Notes: generated by a model from the sequence alone, not told the origin. Positions 17,983-26,999 are shown, numbered from the stretch's first letter. The stretch is DNA of 64,000 nucleotides from Wocania_A spongiicola (GCF_023502325.1 NZ_JAMFLZ010000009.1:62001-126000), one strand, 5' to 3'. Numbers and translations are program-made.

Positions 17983-18285
17983 TTATAAATGTGCTCTTAA
18001 TTTTTCTTTTCTTTTTTTAAGTTGTCTTTCTAGTGATGATACAGCCATATCAGCACCTTCTTCAAAGCTTTTGCATTGTTTTTTTACTACAAAACTATCA
18101 CCTGGAACACTTACTCTGGCTTCGAAAATTTTATTTTCTTTGTCGCTTGTGTTTTCTAACTTTAAATAAACATCAGATTTTATAACTTTATCATAAAACA
18201 TATCTAACTTATCCATTCGCTTTTGAATAAAATCTATTAACTTTTGGTCAGCATTAAAATTGACTGATTGCGTGTTTACTTTCAT
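17983..18285 (-). CDS. raiA: Ribosome hibernation factor, short HPF/RaiA (YfiA) family
   Basis: A 100-residue protein (MKVNTQSVNFNADQKLIDFIQKRM...) with the beta-alpha fold of the family, including DVYLKLENTSDKENKIFEARVSVPG and the basic C-terminal tail LKKRKEKLRAHL. It binds the 30S A/P sites and idles ribosomes in starvation. Length fits the short form; no C-terminal dimerisation domain. Starts 37 bp after the Xer recombinase gene, so probably co-transcribed. Confidence 0.9.
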   Translation of the reverse strand: MKVNTQSVNFNADQKLIDFIQKRMDKLDMFYDKVIKSDVYLKLENTSDKENKIFEARVSVPGDSFVVKKQCKSFEEGADMAVSSLERQLKKRKEKLRAHL

Positions 18286-18322
18286 ACTTTTGTTTTTTGG
18301 TTAGACAATAAAACTTTGCTTT

Positions 18323-19213
18323 CTATTTTTCGCTCCTTGGATGTGCTTTTACATGCACTTTTTTAAGTTCGGCTATACTATTATGTGTATAAACTTGTGT
18401 TGCCGCTAAACTTGAATGCCCCAAGAGCTCTTTGACAGCATTTAAATCTGCACCTTGGTTAAGTAAATGAGTAGCAAAAGAGTGTCTTAATATATGAGGA
18501 CTCTTTTTTACTTTACTAGATGCTAAACTAAAATACTCATTTATTATTCTGTAAACAAGTGTTTCGTATATTTTAACTCCTTTTTTCGTTAAAAATAAAA
18601 TATCAACATCTTTAATACTTTCTAATTTATTTCTAAAACTTAAATAACTACTTATTGTTTGCACAACAGGTTCTAATAACGGAACAATACGTTCTTTATT
18701 TCTCTTTCCAAGTACTTTTAACGTTTTATTATCTAAGTTAACATTTATTAACTTTAGCTCAACTAACTCAATCCTCCTTATCCCAGTTGAGTAAAATAAT
18801 TCTATTATTAATTTGTTTCGAGTGCTCTCAAAATCGTTTCCAAAATGTATGTCGTTCAAAACAGTCATTATTTCGTTTTCTGAAAAAGGAACCTGAACTT
18901 TTTTACTCGTTTTTAATGCTTTGTGTTTAGAAAGAGGGTTGGTTTCAATATCACCAATTTTTAAAAGGAACTTATAATATGTGTTTAATGCTGAGACTTT
19001 TCTATTTATACTTCTATTAGAAATTTCATTTTCTACCATTGAAACTATCCAACTTCTTATTTGAGAATAGTTAACATTATTAATGGTATTAGCTTCGTAT
19101 TCGTTTTTTATGAACTCTGAAAAAAATTCTAAGTCTTTTTTGTATGCATTTACAGTTAATACTGAATAGTTTTTTTCGAGCGATAAATAATCTGTAAATG
19201 ATTTGAATAACAT
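18323..19213 (-). CDS. xerC: Tyrosine recombinase, XerC/XerD type
   Basis: A 296-residue site-specific recombinase. An N-terminal SAM-like core-binding domain (residues 1-90) precedes the catalytic domain with R146 (STGIRRIEL), a Lys near 170 (GKRNKER), H240 and R243 (SPHILRHSFATH), H266 (LLGHSSL) and nucleophile Y275 (VYTH). Length and the LLNQGADLNAVKELLGHSS string fit chromosomal dimer resolvases rather than phage integrases, and there is no mobile-element context. XerC versus XerD cannot be settled by eye. Confidence 0.88.
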   Translation of the reverse strand: MLFKSFTDYLSLEKNYSVLTVNAYKKDLEFFSEFIKNEYEANTINNVNYSQIRSWIVSMVENEISNRSINRKVSALNTYYKFLLKIGDIETNPLSKHKALKTSKKVQVPFSENEIMTVLNDIHFGNDFESTRNKLIIELFYSTGIRRIELVELKLINVNLDNKTLKVLGKRNKERIVPLLEPVVQTISSYLSFRNKLESIKDVDILFLTKKGVKIYETLVYRIINEYFSLASSKVKKSPHILRHSFATHLLNQGADLNAVKELLGHSSLAATQVYTHNSIAELKKVHVKAHPRSEK

Positions 19214-19258
19214 TTTTTAATGTTCAAGATACAAAGTTTTAATTAAGTTAAAACAAAA

Positions 19259-19281
19259 AAATCCCACTTGAGGTGGGATTT
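19259..19281 (-). terminator. rpsU terminator
   Basis: AAATCCCAC and GTGGGATTT form a 9-bp stem with a 5-nt loop; on the minus strand it is followed by TTTTTTGTTTT. A textbook terminator between rpsU and the Xer gene. Confidence 0.85.
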
Positions 19282-19366
19282 AATATTGTTTTAGAGATTT
19301 TTGCTTTTAAAAGATGAAAGCTTAAAATGAAGCTTTGCCGCAATTCATAAAAGAATTCATTATAAA

Positions 19367-19561
19367 CTATACTTCTTCTGCATCTCTTAATCTTTGTATG
19401 TATTGAGCTTTTTGTATTTGTGCTCTACGAACTATTGAAGGTTTTTTAAACTGCTTACGCTCTTGCAACTGATTCTTAATAGTTGTTTTAACAAACTTAC
19501 GTTTGTAACGCTTTAACGCTCTATCTATATTTTCTCCTTCTTTTACAGGTATTATTAACAT
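19367..19561 (-). CDS. rpsU: Ribosomal protein bS21
   Basis: A 64-residue basic small-subunit protein: MLIIPVKEGENIDRALKRYKRK with a central RKQFKKPSIVRRAQIQKA helix, the usual S21 form in Bacteroidota. bS21 lies next to the 16S 3' tail and in this phylum helps to hide the anti-Shine-Dalgarno sequence. Its own mRNA has a strong AGGAGG, so bS21-dependent autoregulation is likely. Own promoter and terminator. Confidence 0.96.
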   Translation of the reverse strand: MLIIPVKEGENIDRALKRYKRKFVKTTIKNQLQERKQFKKPSIVRRAQIQKAQYIQRLRDAEEV

Positions 19562-19571
19562 AGTGTCTTAA

Positions 19572-19577
19572 CCTCCT
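19572..19577 (-). promoter_or_regulatory. Strong Shine-Dalgarno of rpsU
   Basis: AGGAGG, within GAGAGGAGGTT on the minus strand, ten bases before the ATG. Nearly all other starts in the window lack such a site. Confidence 0.85.
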
Positions 19578-19598
19578 CTCTTTTAAATTTTGTGGGTG

Positions 19599-19606
19599 CA
19601 AATATA
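19599..19606 (-). promoter_or_regulatory. Putative -7 element of rpsU
   Basis: TATATTTG on the minus strand, followed by CACCC, 37 nt upstream of the start codon. No good TTG is seen at the usual distance upstream. Confidence 0.55.
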
Positions 19607-19646
19607 TAAATAATTACGAATTCTAAATTTTAAATTTTAAATTATT

Positions 19647-20819
19647 TTATGTTGCAGGTTTATACTCCTTTTTATCAATAATAATTTTTGCTAAAATTTC
19701 TTTAAGTATCTCTGAAGTCCCTCCTCCTATTGGTCCCAGTCTGCTATCGCGCAAAAGTCTTGCCATTGGATAATCTTCCATATAACCGTAGCCACCTAAA
19801 AATTGCAAGCATTGATAGATAACCTCATCTGCCATTTTTGTAGATTTCAACTTAGACATTGTAGCTTCTTTTACCACATATTCACCTTTATTTAATCGGT
19901 AAGCAACAGAATAATTAAACTCTTTACAAATTTCCATATCTGTATATAATTCTGCAACTGAGTGTCTTAAAGCCTGAAATTTATCGATAGATTTACCAAA
20001 TGCCATACGCTCAGACATGTATTGCAGCGCATACTCTAAAGCATATTCTGCTCTTGCATGTGCATTAACTCCCATAACTAAGCGTTCTAAAGAGAAATGT
20101 TGCATTATGTATGGAAAGCCTTTGTTCTCCTCACCCATTAAATTACTTGCTGGAACTTTTACATTGTCAAAAGCTATTTCGCCTGTATCAGACGCTCTCC
20201 AACCTAACTTATCCAATTTGGTTGCTGATACACCTGGAGTTTCTCTATCTATAACAAAAATACTAATACCTTTATTACCCAATTCTGGGTTAGTTTTTGC
20301 GGCAACAACCAAATAATCACTTACCACTCCGTTAGTTATAAAAGTTTTTGATCCGTTTATAATATAATCATTTCCATTCCTAACTGCTGTTGTTCTCATT
20401 CCTGCTACATCGCTACCTCCAAAAGGTTCAGTAATACATAAACATCCTATTTTATCACCTGAAATACTTGGAGCTAAATAACGCTCTTTTATATCATGAT
20501 TACCTTCTGCATTAAGGTGTGTCATTGCTAAATAACAATGTGCCCAAATTGCAGCAGCAAAACCTCCAGAATTTATTTTTTGAAGTTCTTCAAGAAGTAT
20601 AACGGTATAGAAAAGATCTAAATTTAAGCCGCCATAAGCTTCAGGATAATTGATACCGAAGAAACCCATATCTCCAAATTTTTTCCAAATAAAGCGCTCA
20701 ATATTCCCTGTGCTTTCCCACTTATCAATATATGGAACGACTTCTTTGTTTAAAAAATCTTGCAAACTTTCTCTAAAAAGTTGATGTTCTTCTGTGAAGT
20801 ACATAGTATTCATTAGCAT
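19647..20819 (-). CDS. Acyl-CoA dehydrogenase family protein
   Basis: A 390-residue FAD flavoenzyme that oxidises an acyl-CoA to enoyl-CoA. N-terminal helices, the middle FAD-contact region CITEPFGGSDVAGM (residues 128-141) and C-terminal YGYMEDYPMARLLRDSR are visible. The usual catalytic Glu of medium-chain enzymes is replaced by glycine (GPIGGGTSEI, about 365), while E245 in SLERLVMG matches the alternative Glu used by isovaleryl- and long-chain-type enzymes. Substrate unknown. A GGAAG stands eight bases before the ATG at 20819, supporting that start; ATGs also occur at residues 3 and 6. Confidence 0.9.
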   Translation of the reverse strand: MLMNTMYFTEEHQLFRESLQDFLNKEVVPYIDKWESTGNIERFIWKKFGDMGFFGINYPEAYGGLNLDLFYTVILLEELQKINSGGFAAAIWAHCYLAMTHLNAEGNHDIKERYLAPSISGDKIGCLCITEPFGGSDVAGMRTTAVRNGNDYIINGSKTFITNGVVSDYLVVAAKTNPELGNKGISIFVIDRETPGVSATKLDKLGWRASDTGEIAFDNVKVPASNLMGEENKGFPYIMQHFSLERLVMGVNAHARAEYALEYALQYMSERMAFGKSIDKFQALRHSVAELYTDMEICKEFNYSVAYRLNKGEYVVKEATMSKLKSTKMADEVIYQCLQFLGGYGYMEDYPMARLLRDSRLGPIGGGTSEILKEILAKIIIDKKEYKPAT

Positions 20820-20842
20820 TTTTTTCTTCCGATATTACGGTA

Positions 20843-21712
20843 TTAATCAAGCGACAAATATAATTTAATTATCTCGATTTTATTTATTGGAAAGCCCTTT
20901 ACTTTTAATAATTCATCTAATGATTTAAATCCCTCCCTTAATTTTCTTTGTTCGACAATATCATGTGCCAAATCATAATCGATATGCTGAATATTAACAA
21001 GGTCTTCTATTTCTGCTTTGTTTATACTTATCTTTTTAATGCTCTTTGGGGTTTTAACAGTAAATTGATTTGTGATTTTGTTAATTAATTCAGGTGTTAA
21101 TCCGTAAACATCTTGAAGTTGTACATCGCCAATAAAACCACCAACAAATTTGTTTCTAAATTTTATAATACGCATTGATAAAACCTCACCTACACCATTC
21201 ACTTTTTGCAGTTGTTTTGCTGTTACTGTGTTTAAATCTTGTTTTTGAGCAAATGTTTTAGGAGTACTATTATAATAGACTACTGAATTGACTCTTTGCT
21301 TTGGCTTGGTTACCCAATCTGGAAATTTAAAATACGGCGATATTGCATTTAAAAGAGAATCAGACACTTTGGTTATCTCTTGAAATTCTTTTACTGAATT
21401 TATCCACTTATTTTGCTTTCTATATGCATGTAGTCTGTCAATCTCTTCATTTGACATGCCTAACGAAGCCCCTTTAAAATCAGTTATATAATTGGGGTTA
21501 AATGGGAATGTCTTTGGTTTCCTTCTTTCAAGTTCTACTAATTTTAACGAATCTATTTCATTCTGAAATTTTTCAAGTTCTTTTTGATTTACTATTATTT
21601 CTTCTGAAGGTGCATCAATAAAAAAATAAGCGCATTGCAATATTATTATAAACAGTATTAATAAAAAAATCCCATTTCGCTGTTTTTTAGAAAACGTGAA
21701 ATGGGATTTCAT
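20843..21712 (-). CDS. Membrane-anchored helix-hairpin-helix protein (ComEA-like)
   Basis: A 289-residue protein with one N-terminal membrane helix (residues 13-32), a short coiled region, and three ComEA-type HhH repeats: near residue 90-125 (SNEEIDRLHAYRKQNKWINS), near 160-205 (DLNTVTAKQLQKVNGVGEVL) and near 230-285 (SINKAEIEDLVNIQHIDY). HhH units bind DNA in competence proteins, but this three-repeat anchored form is a widespread Bacteroidota family without proven role. Lies 23 bp upstream of the acyl-CoA dehydrogenase and 16 bp after the symporter gene, so all could share a transcript. Confidence 0.82.
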   Translation of the reverse strand: MKSHFTFSKKQRNGIFLLILFIIILQCAYFFIDAPSEEIIVNQKELEKFQNEIDSLKLVELERRKPKTFPFNPNYITDFKGASLGMSNEEIDRLHAYRKQNKWINSVKEFQEITKVSDSLLNAISPYFKFPDWVTKPKQRVNSVVYYNSTPKTFAQKQDLNTVTAKQLQKVNGVGEVLSMRIIKFRNKFVGGFIGDVQLQDVYGLTPELINKITNQFTVKTPKSIKKISINKAEIEDLVNIQHIDYDLAHDIVEQRKLREGFKSLDELLKVKGFPINKIEIIKLYLSLD

Positions 21713-21728
21713 ATTAATGTATTTTATA

Positions 21729-23375
21729 TTATTCTTTACTAGATTTTATTGCGCCTACATACTTACTCATTTCCTCTCTTACTTTAGGGAATAAGAAGAA
21801 TAACCCTATCATATTTGGAAACACTAATGCTAGAATCATGGCATCAGAAAATTTAATAACAGCATCCAAAGTTGCAGCAGCTCCAATTATAACAAATAGT
21901 AAAAATAAAATCTTATAAACCATATCAGCTCTTTTCCCTTTACCAAATAAATATTTCCATGATTGTAAGCCATAATATGACCAAGAAATCATGGTAGAAA
22001 ATGCGAATAAAACTATAGCTATTGTTAATATATATGAGAAGCCAGGAATTACAGAATCAAAAGCCATAGAGGTTAAGTCTACACCTCCTACAGAACTTCC
22101 ATCTACATTTAATAATACACTACTACTCGAGTCGCCTGCAGCACCATATTGAAAAACACTTTGCATATTGGTACCATCTATATTAAAAAAGATAATTACT
22201 AGCGCAGTCATAGTACAAATAACAACAGTATCAATAAACGGTTCTAAAAGCGCTACAACCCCTTCCGAGGCTGGATATTTTGTTTTTACTGCTGAGTGAG
22301 CAATGGCAGCTGAACCAGCTCCAGCTTCGTTAGAAAATGCTGCTCTTTGAAAACCAACAATAAGGACTCCTACCAAACCACCAAGGCCTGCCATTGGAGT
22401 AAATGCTCCTTCAAAAATTAATCCAAATGCTTTTCCTACGTAATTAATGTTTGCAAAAATTATTACTAAAGCAGCTAATACATATATTCCAGCCATAAAT
22501 GGCACTATTTTCTCTGTTATTTTAGCAATTCTTTTAATACCACCAATAATCACTATTCCTACAAGAACTGCTAGAATAAAACCTATTATCAGTCCTGTAG
22601 CTCCTCCTTGTAAACCAAACAATGAACTTAATTGAACTGCCGCTTGATTAGACTGAAAAGCATTACCTCCTCCAAATGATGCTCCTACACAAAGTATCGC
22701 AAAAAGAGCAGCCAATACCTTTCCTATTCCTGCAAAACCTCTTTCTTTTAATCCTTTAGAAAGGTAATACATAGGACCTCCATAAACGGTTCCATCGTCT
22801 CCAACATCTCTATATTTTACTCCAAGAGTACATTCAACAAATTTTGTAGCCATTCCTATTAACCCACAAACAATCATCCAAAATGTCGCGCCTGGACCAC
22901 CAAGTGCTATAGCTACAGCTACGCCTGCTATATTACCTAAACCTACAGTTCCAGAAACAGCCGTTGCAAGCGCCTGAAAATGAGAAACCTCTCCTTCTTG
23001 ACTTTCATCTTTAATAGTACCAATAACATCTCCATCTACAGCTAATCCTGCTTCGTCATCTGCTCCATCAATAGCTTCATGATGATCTATTTCATCATAC
23101 TTACCTCTTACTGTATTTATAGCTAATCCAAATTTTGTAACACTTGGAAATCTAAAATAAACTGTAAAAAATGTTGCTCCCGCTACCAATAAAATTACTA
23201 CAAATGGGACATTATACTCCCCTATAGGAATTGTAGTAAGTACAAAGCCTTCCCACCAAGTTGCCACCGGCATAAATGCATCATTAACCCTTTCATCTAG
23301 GCCTTTTTCTGCTTCTTGTGCAAATGTTAAAAATGGTAATATTAATGTGAAAATTGAAAGAAGATACTTCTTCAT
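21729..23375 (-). CDS. Alanine/glycine:cation symporter (AGCS) family
   Basis: A 548-residue inner-membrane Na+-coupled amino-acid carrier. About eleven hydrophobic segments; family motifs GGPGATFWMIVCGLIGMATKF and GFQRAAFSNEAGAGSAAIAHSA are clear. Two oddities: the N-terminus looks like a cleavable signal peptide (ending FAQEAEKG), and an acidic loop of about 40 residues (about 95-135, rich in D and E) is inserted after the second membrane segment. Both features make it longer than typical AGCS carriers (about 450-480). Confidence 0.92.
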   Translation of the reverse strand: MKKYLLSIFTLILPFLTFAQEAEKGLDERVNDAFMPVATWWEGFVLTTIPIGEYNVPFVVILLVAGATFFTVYFRFPSVTKFGLAINTVRGKYDEIDHHEAIDGADDEAGLAVDGDVIGTIKDESQEGEVSHFQALATAVSGTVGLGNIAGVAVAIALGGPGATFWMIVCGLIGMATKFVECTLGVKYRDVGDDGTVYGGPMYYLSKGLKERGFAGIGKVLAALFAILCVGASFGGGNAFQSNQAAVQLSSLFGLQGGATGLIIGFILAVLVGIVIIGGIKRIAKITEKIVPFMAGIYVLAALVIIFANINYVGKAFGLIFEGAFTPMAGLGGLVGVLIVGFQRAAFSNEAGAGSAAIAHSAVKTKYPASEGVVALLEPFIDTVVICTMTALVIIFFNIDGTNMQSVFQYGAAGDSSSSVLLNVDGSSVGGVDLTSMAFDSVIPGFSYILTIAIVLFAFSTMISWSYYGLQSWKYLFGKGKRADMVYKILFLLFVIIGAAATLDAVIKFSDAMILALVFPNMIGLFFLFPKVREEMSKYVGAIKSSKE

Positions 23376-23484
23376 AATAAATTTGTTGTTAGTTAGTTTT
23401 ATTAAATAATATGCATTTAAAAGCTAGCAAGATGCTAAAAAAAAATGATTTTTTAAAACAATTGATTGTTAAAATGCGAATCCA

Positions 23485-24498
23485 TTAATTTATATTATAT
23501 ACAGAATTAAGTACATCTATTTGTTCTGGTCGACCCAAAACTATAATCTTTGAATTTGGTGCTAAGTCTAAATCTGCTTCAGGGTTTACTATGTATTCTC
23601 CATTTTCATTTTTATAACCAATTACAGTACAACCTGTTACTTTTCTTAAATCTAAATCTTTAATAGTTTTAATTTCTTTGGTTAATTTTTCAATAGCAAT
23701 TTCTTCAATATTTATATTTGATTTTCCAACAATAGAAAGGTTATCTACAAATTCCATTAACCCAGGAACTACAACTAAAGATGCCATGTGATCACCTCCT
23801 ATTTTATCTGGTAAAATAACATTATTAGCACCTGCGAGTTTTAACTTTTGATACGATGTTTCTTGAGAAGCTCTACTTATAATATTTATATTTTTATTTA
23901 TTTGTCTTGTAGAAAGCACTATAAATAAATTATCTGCATCATTTGGTAAGGCCGATATTAAGCAGGAAGCTCTATCTACACCAGCTTGTAATAGCACTTC
24001 GTCTTCACTAGCATTACCTAAAACAAACGGCATGAGTTCATTTTCAATTTTATCAACCAATTCCTTATCTTTTTCAATAATAACAAATGGTTTATTATAA
24101 GCCAATAACTTAGTTGCAGCTTGTCTCCCATTTCTTCCATAGCCACAAATAATAATGTGCCCTTTTAATTTATCAATCTTTTTCTGCATCTTTTTTTGTT
24201 TTAATTCTTCAAAATTATTTTTGCTTAAAATATATTCAGTAATTACAGACAAGGCATATCCTAAAATAAAAACACTAGTTAAAATTAAAGATATAGTAAA
24301 AACTTTAGTAGCATCGTCTAACGGGTGTACTTCTTTAAAACCAACTGTAGTAACAGTTATTACTGTCATATATAGCGCATCAATCCATGTATAATTAGAC
24401 ATAGATTTAAAACCAACAACACCAATAAACAACAATAGAATCAACAGAATAACTGCTGTATAAATTTTTGTTCTAAAAATTTTTATTAGCTGGTTCAT
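23485..24498 (-). CDS. Two-TM potassium channel with RCK (TrkA-N/TrkA-C) domains
   Basis: A 337-residue MthK-like channel. TM1 about 12-31, pore loop with selectivity filter TVTTVGFKE (residues 48-56), TM2 about 66-90, then a Rossmann RCK domain with GYGRNG (119-124) and a C-terminal TrkA-C domain. The filter has TVGF followed by KE instead of the classical TVGYGD, so K+ selectivity is probable but not certain. Its start overlaps the PspC gene stop by 4 bp (ATGA). Confidence 0.88.
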   Translation of the reverse strand: MNQLIKIFRTKIYTAVILLILLLFIGVVGFKSMSNYTWIDALYMTVITVTTVGFKEVHPLDDATKVFTISLILTSVFILGYALSVITEYILSKNNFEELKQKKMQKKIDKLKGHIIICGYGRNGRQAATKLLAYNKPFVIIEKDKELVDKIENELMPFVLGNASEDEVLLQAGVDRASCLISALPNDADNLFIVLSTRQINKNINIISRASQETSYQKLKLAGANNVILPDKIGGDHMASLVVVPGLMEFVDNLSIVGKSNINIEEIAIEKLTKEIKTIKDLDLRKVTGCTVIGYKNENGEYIVNPEADLDLAPNSKIIVLGRPEQIDVLNSVYNIN

Positions 24499-24722
24499 AA
24501 ATCAAAAACAGATGAGCGTTTTGTATATACTATATCTTTTATACGCATCCAAAAAGCCATAAATAAGTAAAGTGCAAAACCAAAACCTAAGGTTACAAAA
24601 GTTAAATACATAAACGAGGTACGTACTACCTTTGCTCTAATACCCAATCTATCAGCAATTCGCTGACACACATAGTAACCATGCTTTTGAAAATATAACA
24701 GAGATTTGTAGATAATATTCAT
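24495..24722 (-). CDS. PspC-domain membrane protein
   Basis: A 75-residue protein starting at ATG 24722; a TTG at 24737 would add only five residues. YYVCQRIADRLGIRAKVVR followed by one long hydrophobic helix is the PspC signature. In enterobacteria PspC senses membrane stress, but short PspC proteins in Bacteroidota have no known partner. ATGA overlap with the K+ channel gene suggests they act together at the inner membrane. Confidence 0.85.
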   Translation of the reverse strand: MNIIYKSLLYFQKHGYYVCQRIADRLGIRAKVVRTSFMYLTFVTLGFGFALYLFMAFWMRIKDIVYTKRSSVFDL

Positions 24723-24738
24723 GCTGCAATTTAACAAT

Positions 24739-26010
24739 TTATTTAGTTAATAAGCTATTCCCTATTGTACATTGTAAACATTTATTTTTATTACAATATT
24801 CATTCTTTAATTGTAGTAAAGCTTGAGATTGCAGCGCAGAGTTTGACACTTTTTTTAATGAATTAAACTTTTGGGTAATATTATTTTTTTCAGAAACTAT
24901 TTGTTGTATTAATTTTACAATGTCTTCTTCTATTTGTTTCCCTTGATATATGGCATAAGTAAACTTTATTGGAATAATAGTATTAATTATTAATAAATCT
25001 ATAAACGCCTTGCTAAGTCGCTTTTTTGATTTTTTAGAATCCTTATCAAAAGTATAATGTGATTCCCAAAAGGGAGAAGTCTCAATTGAAAAGAGCGTAT
25101 AGAAATCTTTGATGGTAAGTATTTCATTAATTTTAGAAAACAAGTTTTGCTCTTTATTATACAGACCTGCCAGTTGTGATAATCGAATGGTGGGAAAATT
25201 TGATGGTCGTAATCTAAAAAACTTAATCGGTGTTATGTTTTCATTAAATAAGCTGAATTTTTGCTTTAAAAATTGGTGTTCCTTAATTAAATTTTGAAAA
25301 TAAGAATCTTGAATATCTCCACTTAACAAGTCAGCTTGACCAAAAAATAAAGCCTCCAAACTGGTTTGATTGTTTTGTAATTTTCTAATGATTGAAAAAT
25401 CTATAGTATTTGCCATACTCAAAAAGGCATCTGCATTTACTTTAAGTCCAAAATTTTTAGCAAGCATTTTAAACAAAACTGCTTCCCAATCGTTTTTCGA
25501 TATTTTTAAAAGTTGATTTATGCTCTCAGCTTTCCTCTCTAAGCGTTCAAAATATAAACGTTCCAACCAATTTTGCATCATAAAATCATCAATGTTTGCA
25601 AAGTCTTGTTCGCAATTAATCCATTTATTAGTTTTGGAAAATAATTGCTGGTAATTATTTAAAGCTGTTCTTGATATATACTCTTTTAGCTCTAAAGTAG
25701 GGATTGTTGTATTATCCTTTCTGTAAACATTTGTGTCGTGTTCCCAAACTACATGAAGAATTACATTATCGTAAGCTTTATCTTGTTCGTGATTATGCAA
25801 AAACCAATCAGATGATTTGATGTGAACTTCTAAATTTCCTACCCACAATTGGTTATCGATTTTTAGTTGTGCATTAAAAAAATCTGGACCTGCATTTAAA
25901 TTATGCTGGCCAACAGACAGTATTGTAATTACTTCGTTATTTGTAGTTTTTAAATTTGTAACATCAATTTTTTTATGTTTCCACGTATAGTGGAGAAAAT
26001 CTTCTTGCAT
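24739..26010 (-). CDS. DUF2851 family protein
   Basis: A 423-residue protein with the family signature: LHYTWKHKKID near the start, GQHNLNAGPDFFNAQLKI, WVGNLEVHIKSSDW and AYDNVILHVVWEHD, then a long alpha-helical half. It ends with CNKNKCLQCTIG, a possible metal-binding cluster. No signal peptide. The ExH...D pattern and fold hint at a nuclease-like core but this is speculation; function unknown. Directly upstream of pspC and the channel gene (16 bp), so likely one operon. Confidence 0.87.
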   Translation of the reverse strand: MQEDFLHYTWKHKKIDVTNLKTTNNEVITILSVGQHNLNAGPDFFNAQLKIDNQLWVGNLEVHIKSSDWFLHNHEQDKAYDNVILHVVWEHDTNVYRKDNTTIPTLELKEYISRTALNNYQQLFSKTNKWINCEQDFANIDDFMMQNWLERLYFERLERKAESINQLLKISKNDWEAVLFKMLAKNFGLKVNADAFLSMANTIDFSIIRKLQNNQTSLEALFFGQADLLSGDIQDSYFQNLIKEHQFLKQKFSLFNENITPIKFFRLRPSNFPTIRLSQLAGLYNKEQNLFSKINEILTIKDFYTLFSIETSPFWESHYTFDKDSKKSKKRLSKAFIDLLIINTIIPIKFTYAIYQGKQIEEDIVKLIQQIVSEKNNITQKFNSLKKVSNSALQSQALLQLKNEYCNKNKCLQCTIGNSLLTK

Positions 26011-26109
26011 GCAATAAATATAAAATTACAATGTATAAGCACCAAATCAAAAAGAGTTTATTCTAATCTAAATTAATTAATTTAGTAGATATCAACTAAA
26101 CTTAAAATT

Positions 26110-26940
26110 ATGAAACTCCTTTTAACTTATTTTTTAATCATACTTTTTTTACTAACTAGCTGTAATAAAAAACCCCCTCTGAAAGAATCTGAAGCAGTTC
26201 AAACTTCGGAAAACGAGTTTAAATATTCAAAAATAATTGATTTAACCCACGAATTTTCTGAAGAAACTGTCTATTGGGTAACAGCTAAAAAGTTTAAATT
26301 AGATACCGTTTTTAATGGCCATACTGACAAAGGTTTCTTTTATTCTGCCTATAATTTCTCTACTGCCGAACATGGTGGCACACACATTGATGCTCCCATT
26401 CATTTTTCAGAAAATAGTGAAACTGTAGATCAAATTCCTTTAAAAAATTTAATAGGACAGGCTATAAAAATTGATGTTTCTAAAAAGGCTATAAGTAACC
26501 CTGATTATCAAATTAGTGTTGAAGACTTAACAAACTGGGAAACAGAACAGCAAATGCAAATACCAAATGGTAGTATTGTTTTATTGCAAACTGGTTTTTC
26601 AAACTTTTATCCTAATCCAATTAAATATTTAGGAACAGACCAGCGTGGTGAAGATGCAGTGAAACTTTTACATTTCCCAGGGCTTTCTCCCGAAGCATCA
26701 GAATGGTTGGTGAAAAATAGAAATATACATGCCATTGGCATTGATACAGCCAGCATTGATTATGGACAATCACAACATTTTGGAAGCCATGTAAACTTAA
26801 TGTCTCAAAACATTTCGGCCTTTGAAAACTTAACAAATCTTAATGAGTTGCCAAATACCGGTTTTTATATTGTAGCATTACCCATGAAAATTAAAGGTGG
26901 ATCTGGCGCACCCTTAAGAATAGTGGCTTTATTGAATTAG
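26110..26940 (+). CDS. Cyclase-family lipoprotein (kynurenine formamidase-like fold)
   Basis: A 276-residue protein with a lipoprotein signal (LLTSC, Cys18) and the cyclase/KynB-type metal motif HGGTHIDAPIH (H88, H92, D94, H98). A second conserved stretch, IGIDTASIDYG, fits the family. KynB-like enzymes are normally cytoplasmic metal hydrolases; this member should face the periplasm, so its substrate is probably not N-formylkynurenine. A divergent 99-bp gap separates it from DUF2851. Confidence 0.85.
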   Translation: MKLLLTYFLIILFLLTSCNKKPPLKESEAVQTSENEFKYSKIIDLTHEFSEETVYWVTAKKFKLDTVFNGHTDKGFFYSAYNFSTAEHGGTHIDAPIHFSENSETVDQIPLKNLIGQAIKIDVSKKAISNPDYQISVEDLTNWETEQQMQIPNGSIVLLQTGFSNFYPNPIKYLGTDQRGEDAVKLLHFPGLSPEASEWLVKNRNIHAIGIDTASIDYGQSQHFGSHVNLMSQNISAFENLTNLNELPNTGFYIVALPMKIKGGSGAPLRIVALLN

Positions 26941-26999
26941 AATATTTATTTAAAAGCCATTAATAAATAATTGAGAAACATTATTCTTTAATAAATGAA

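Noticed and set aside
18323..19213. Xer recombinase as a sign of an integrated element
   Set aside because: No attachment-site repeats, cargo or transposase nearby; its neighbours are core ribosome genes and the protein has housekeeping XerC/D features.
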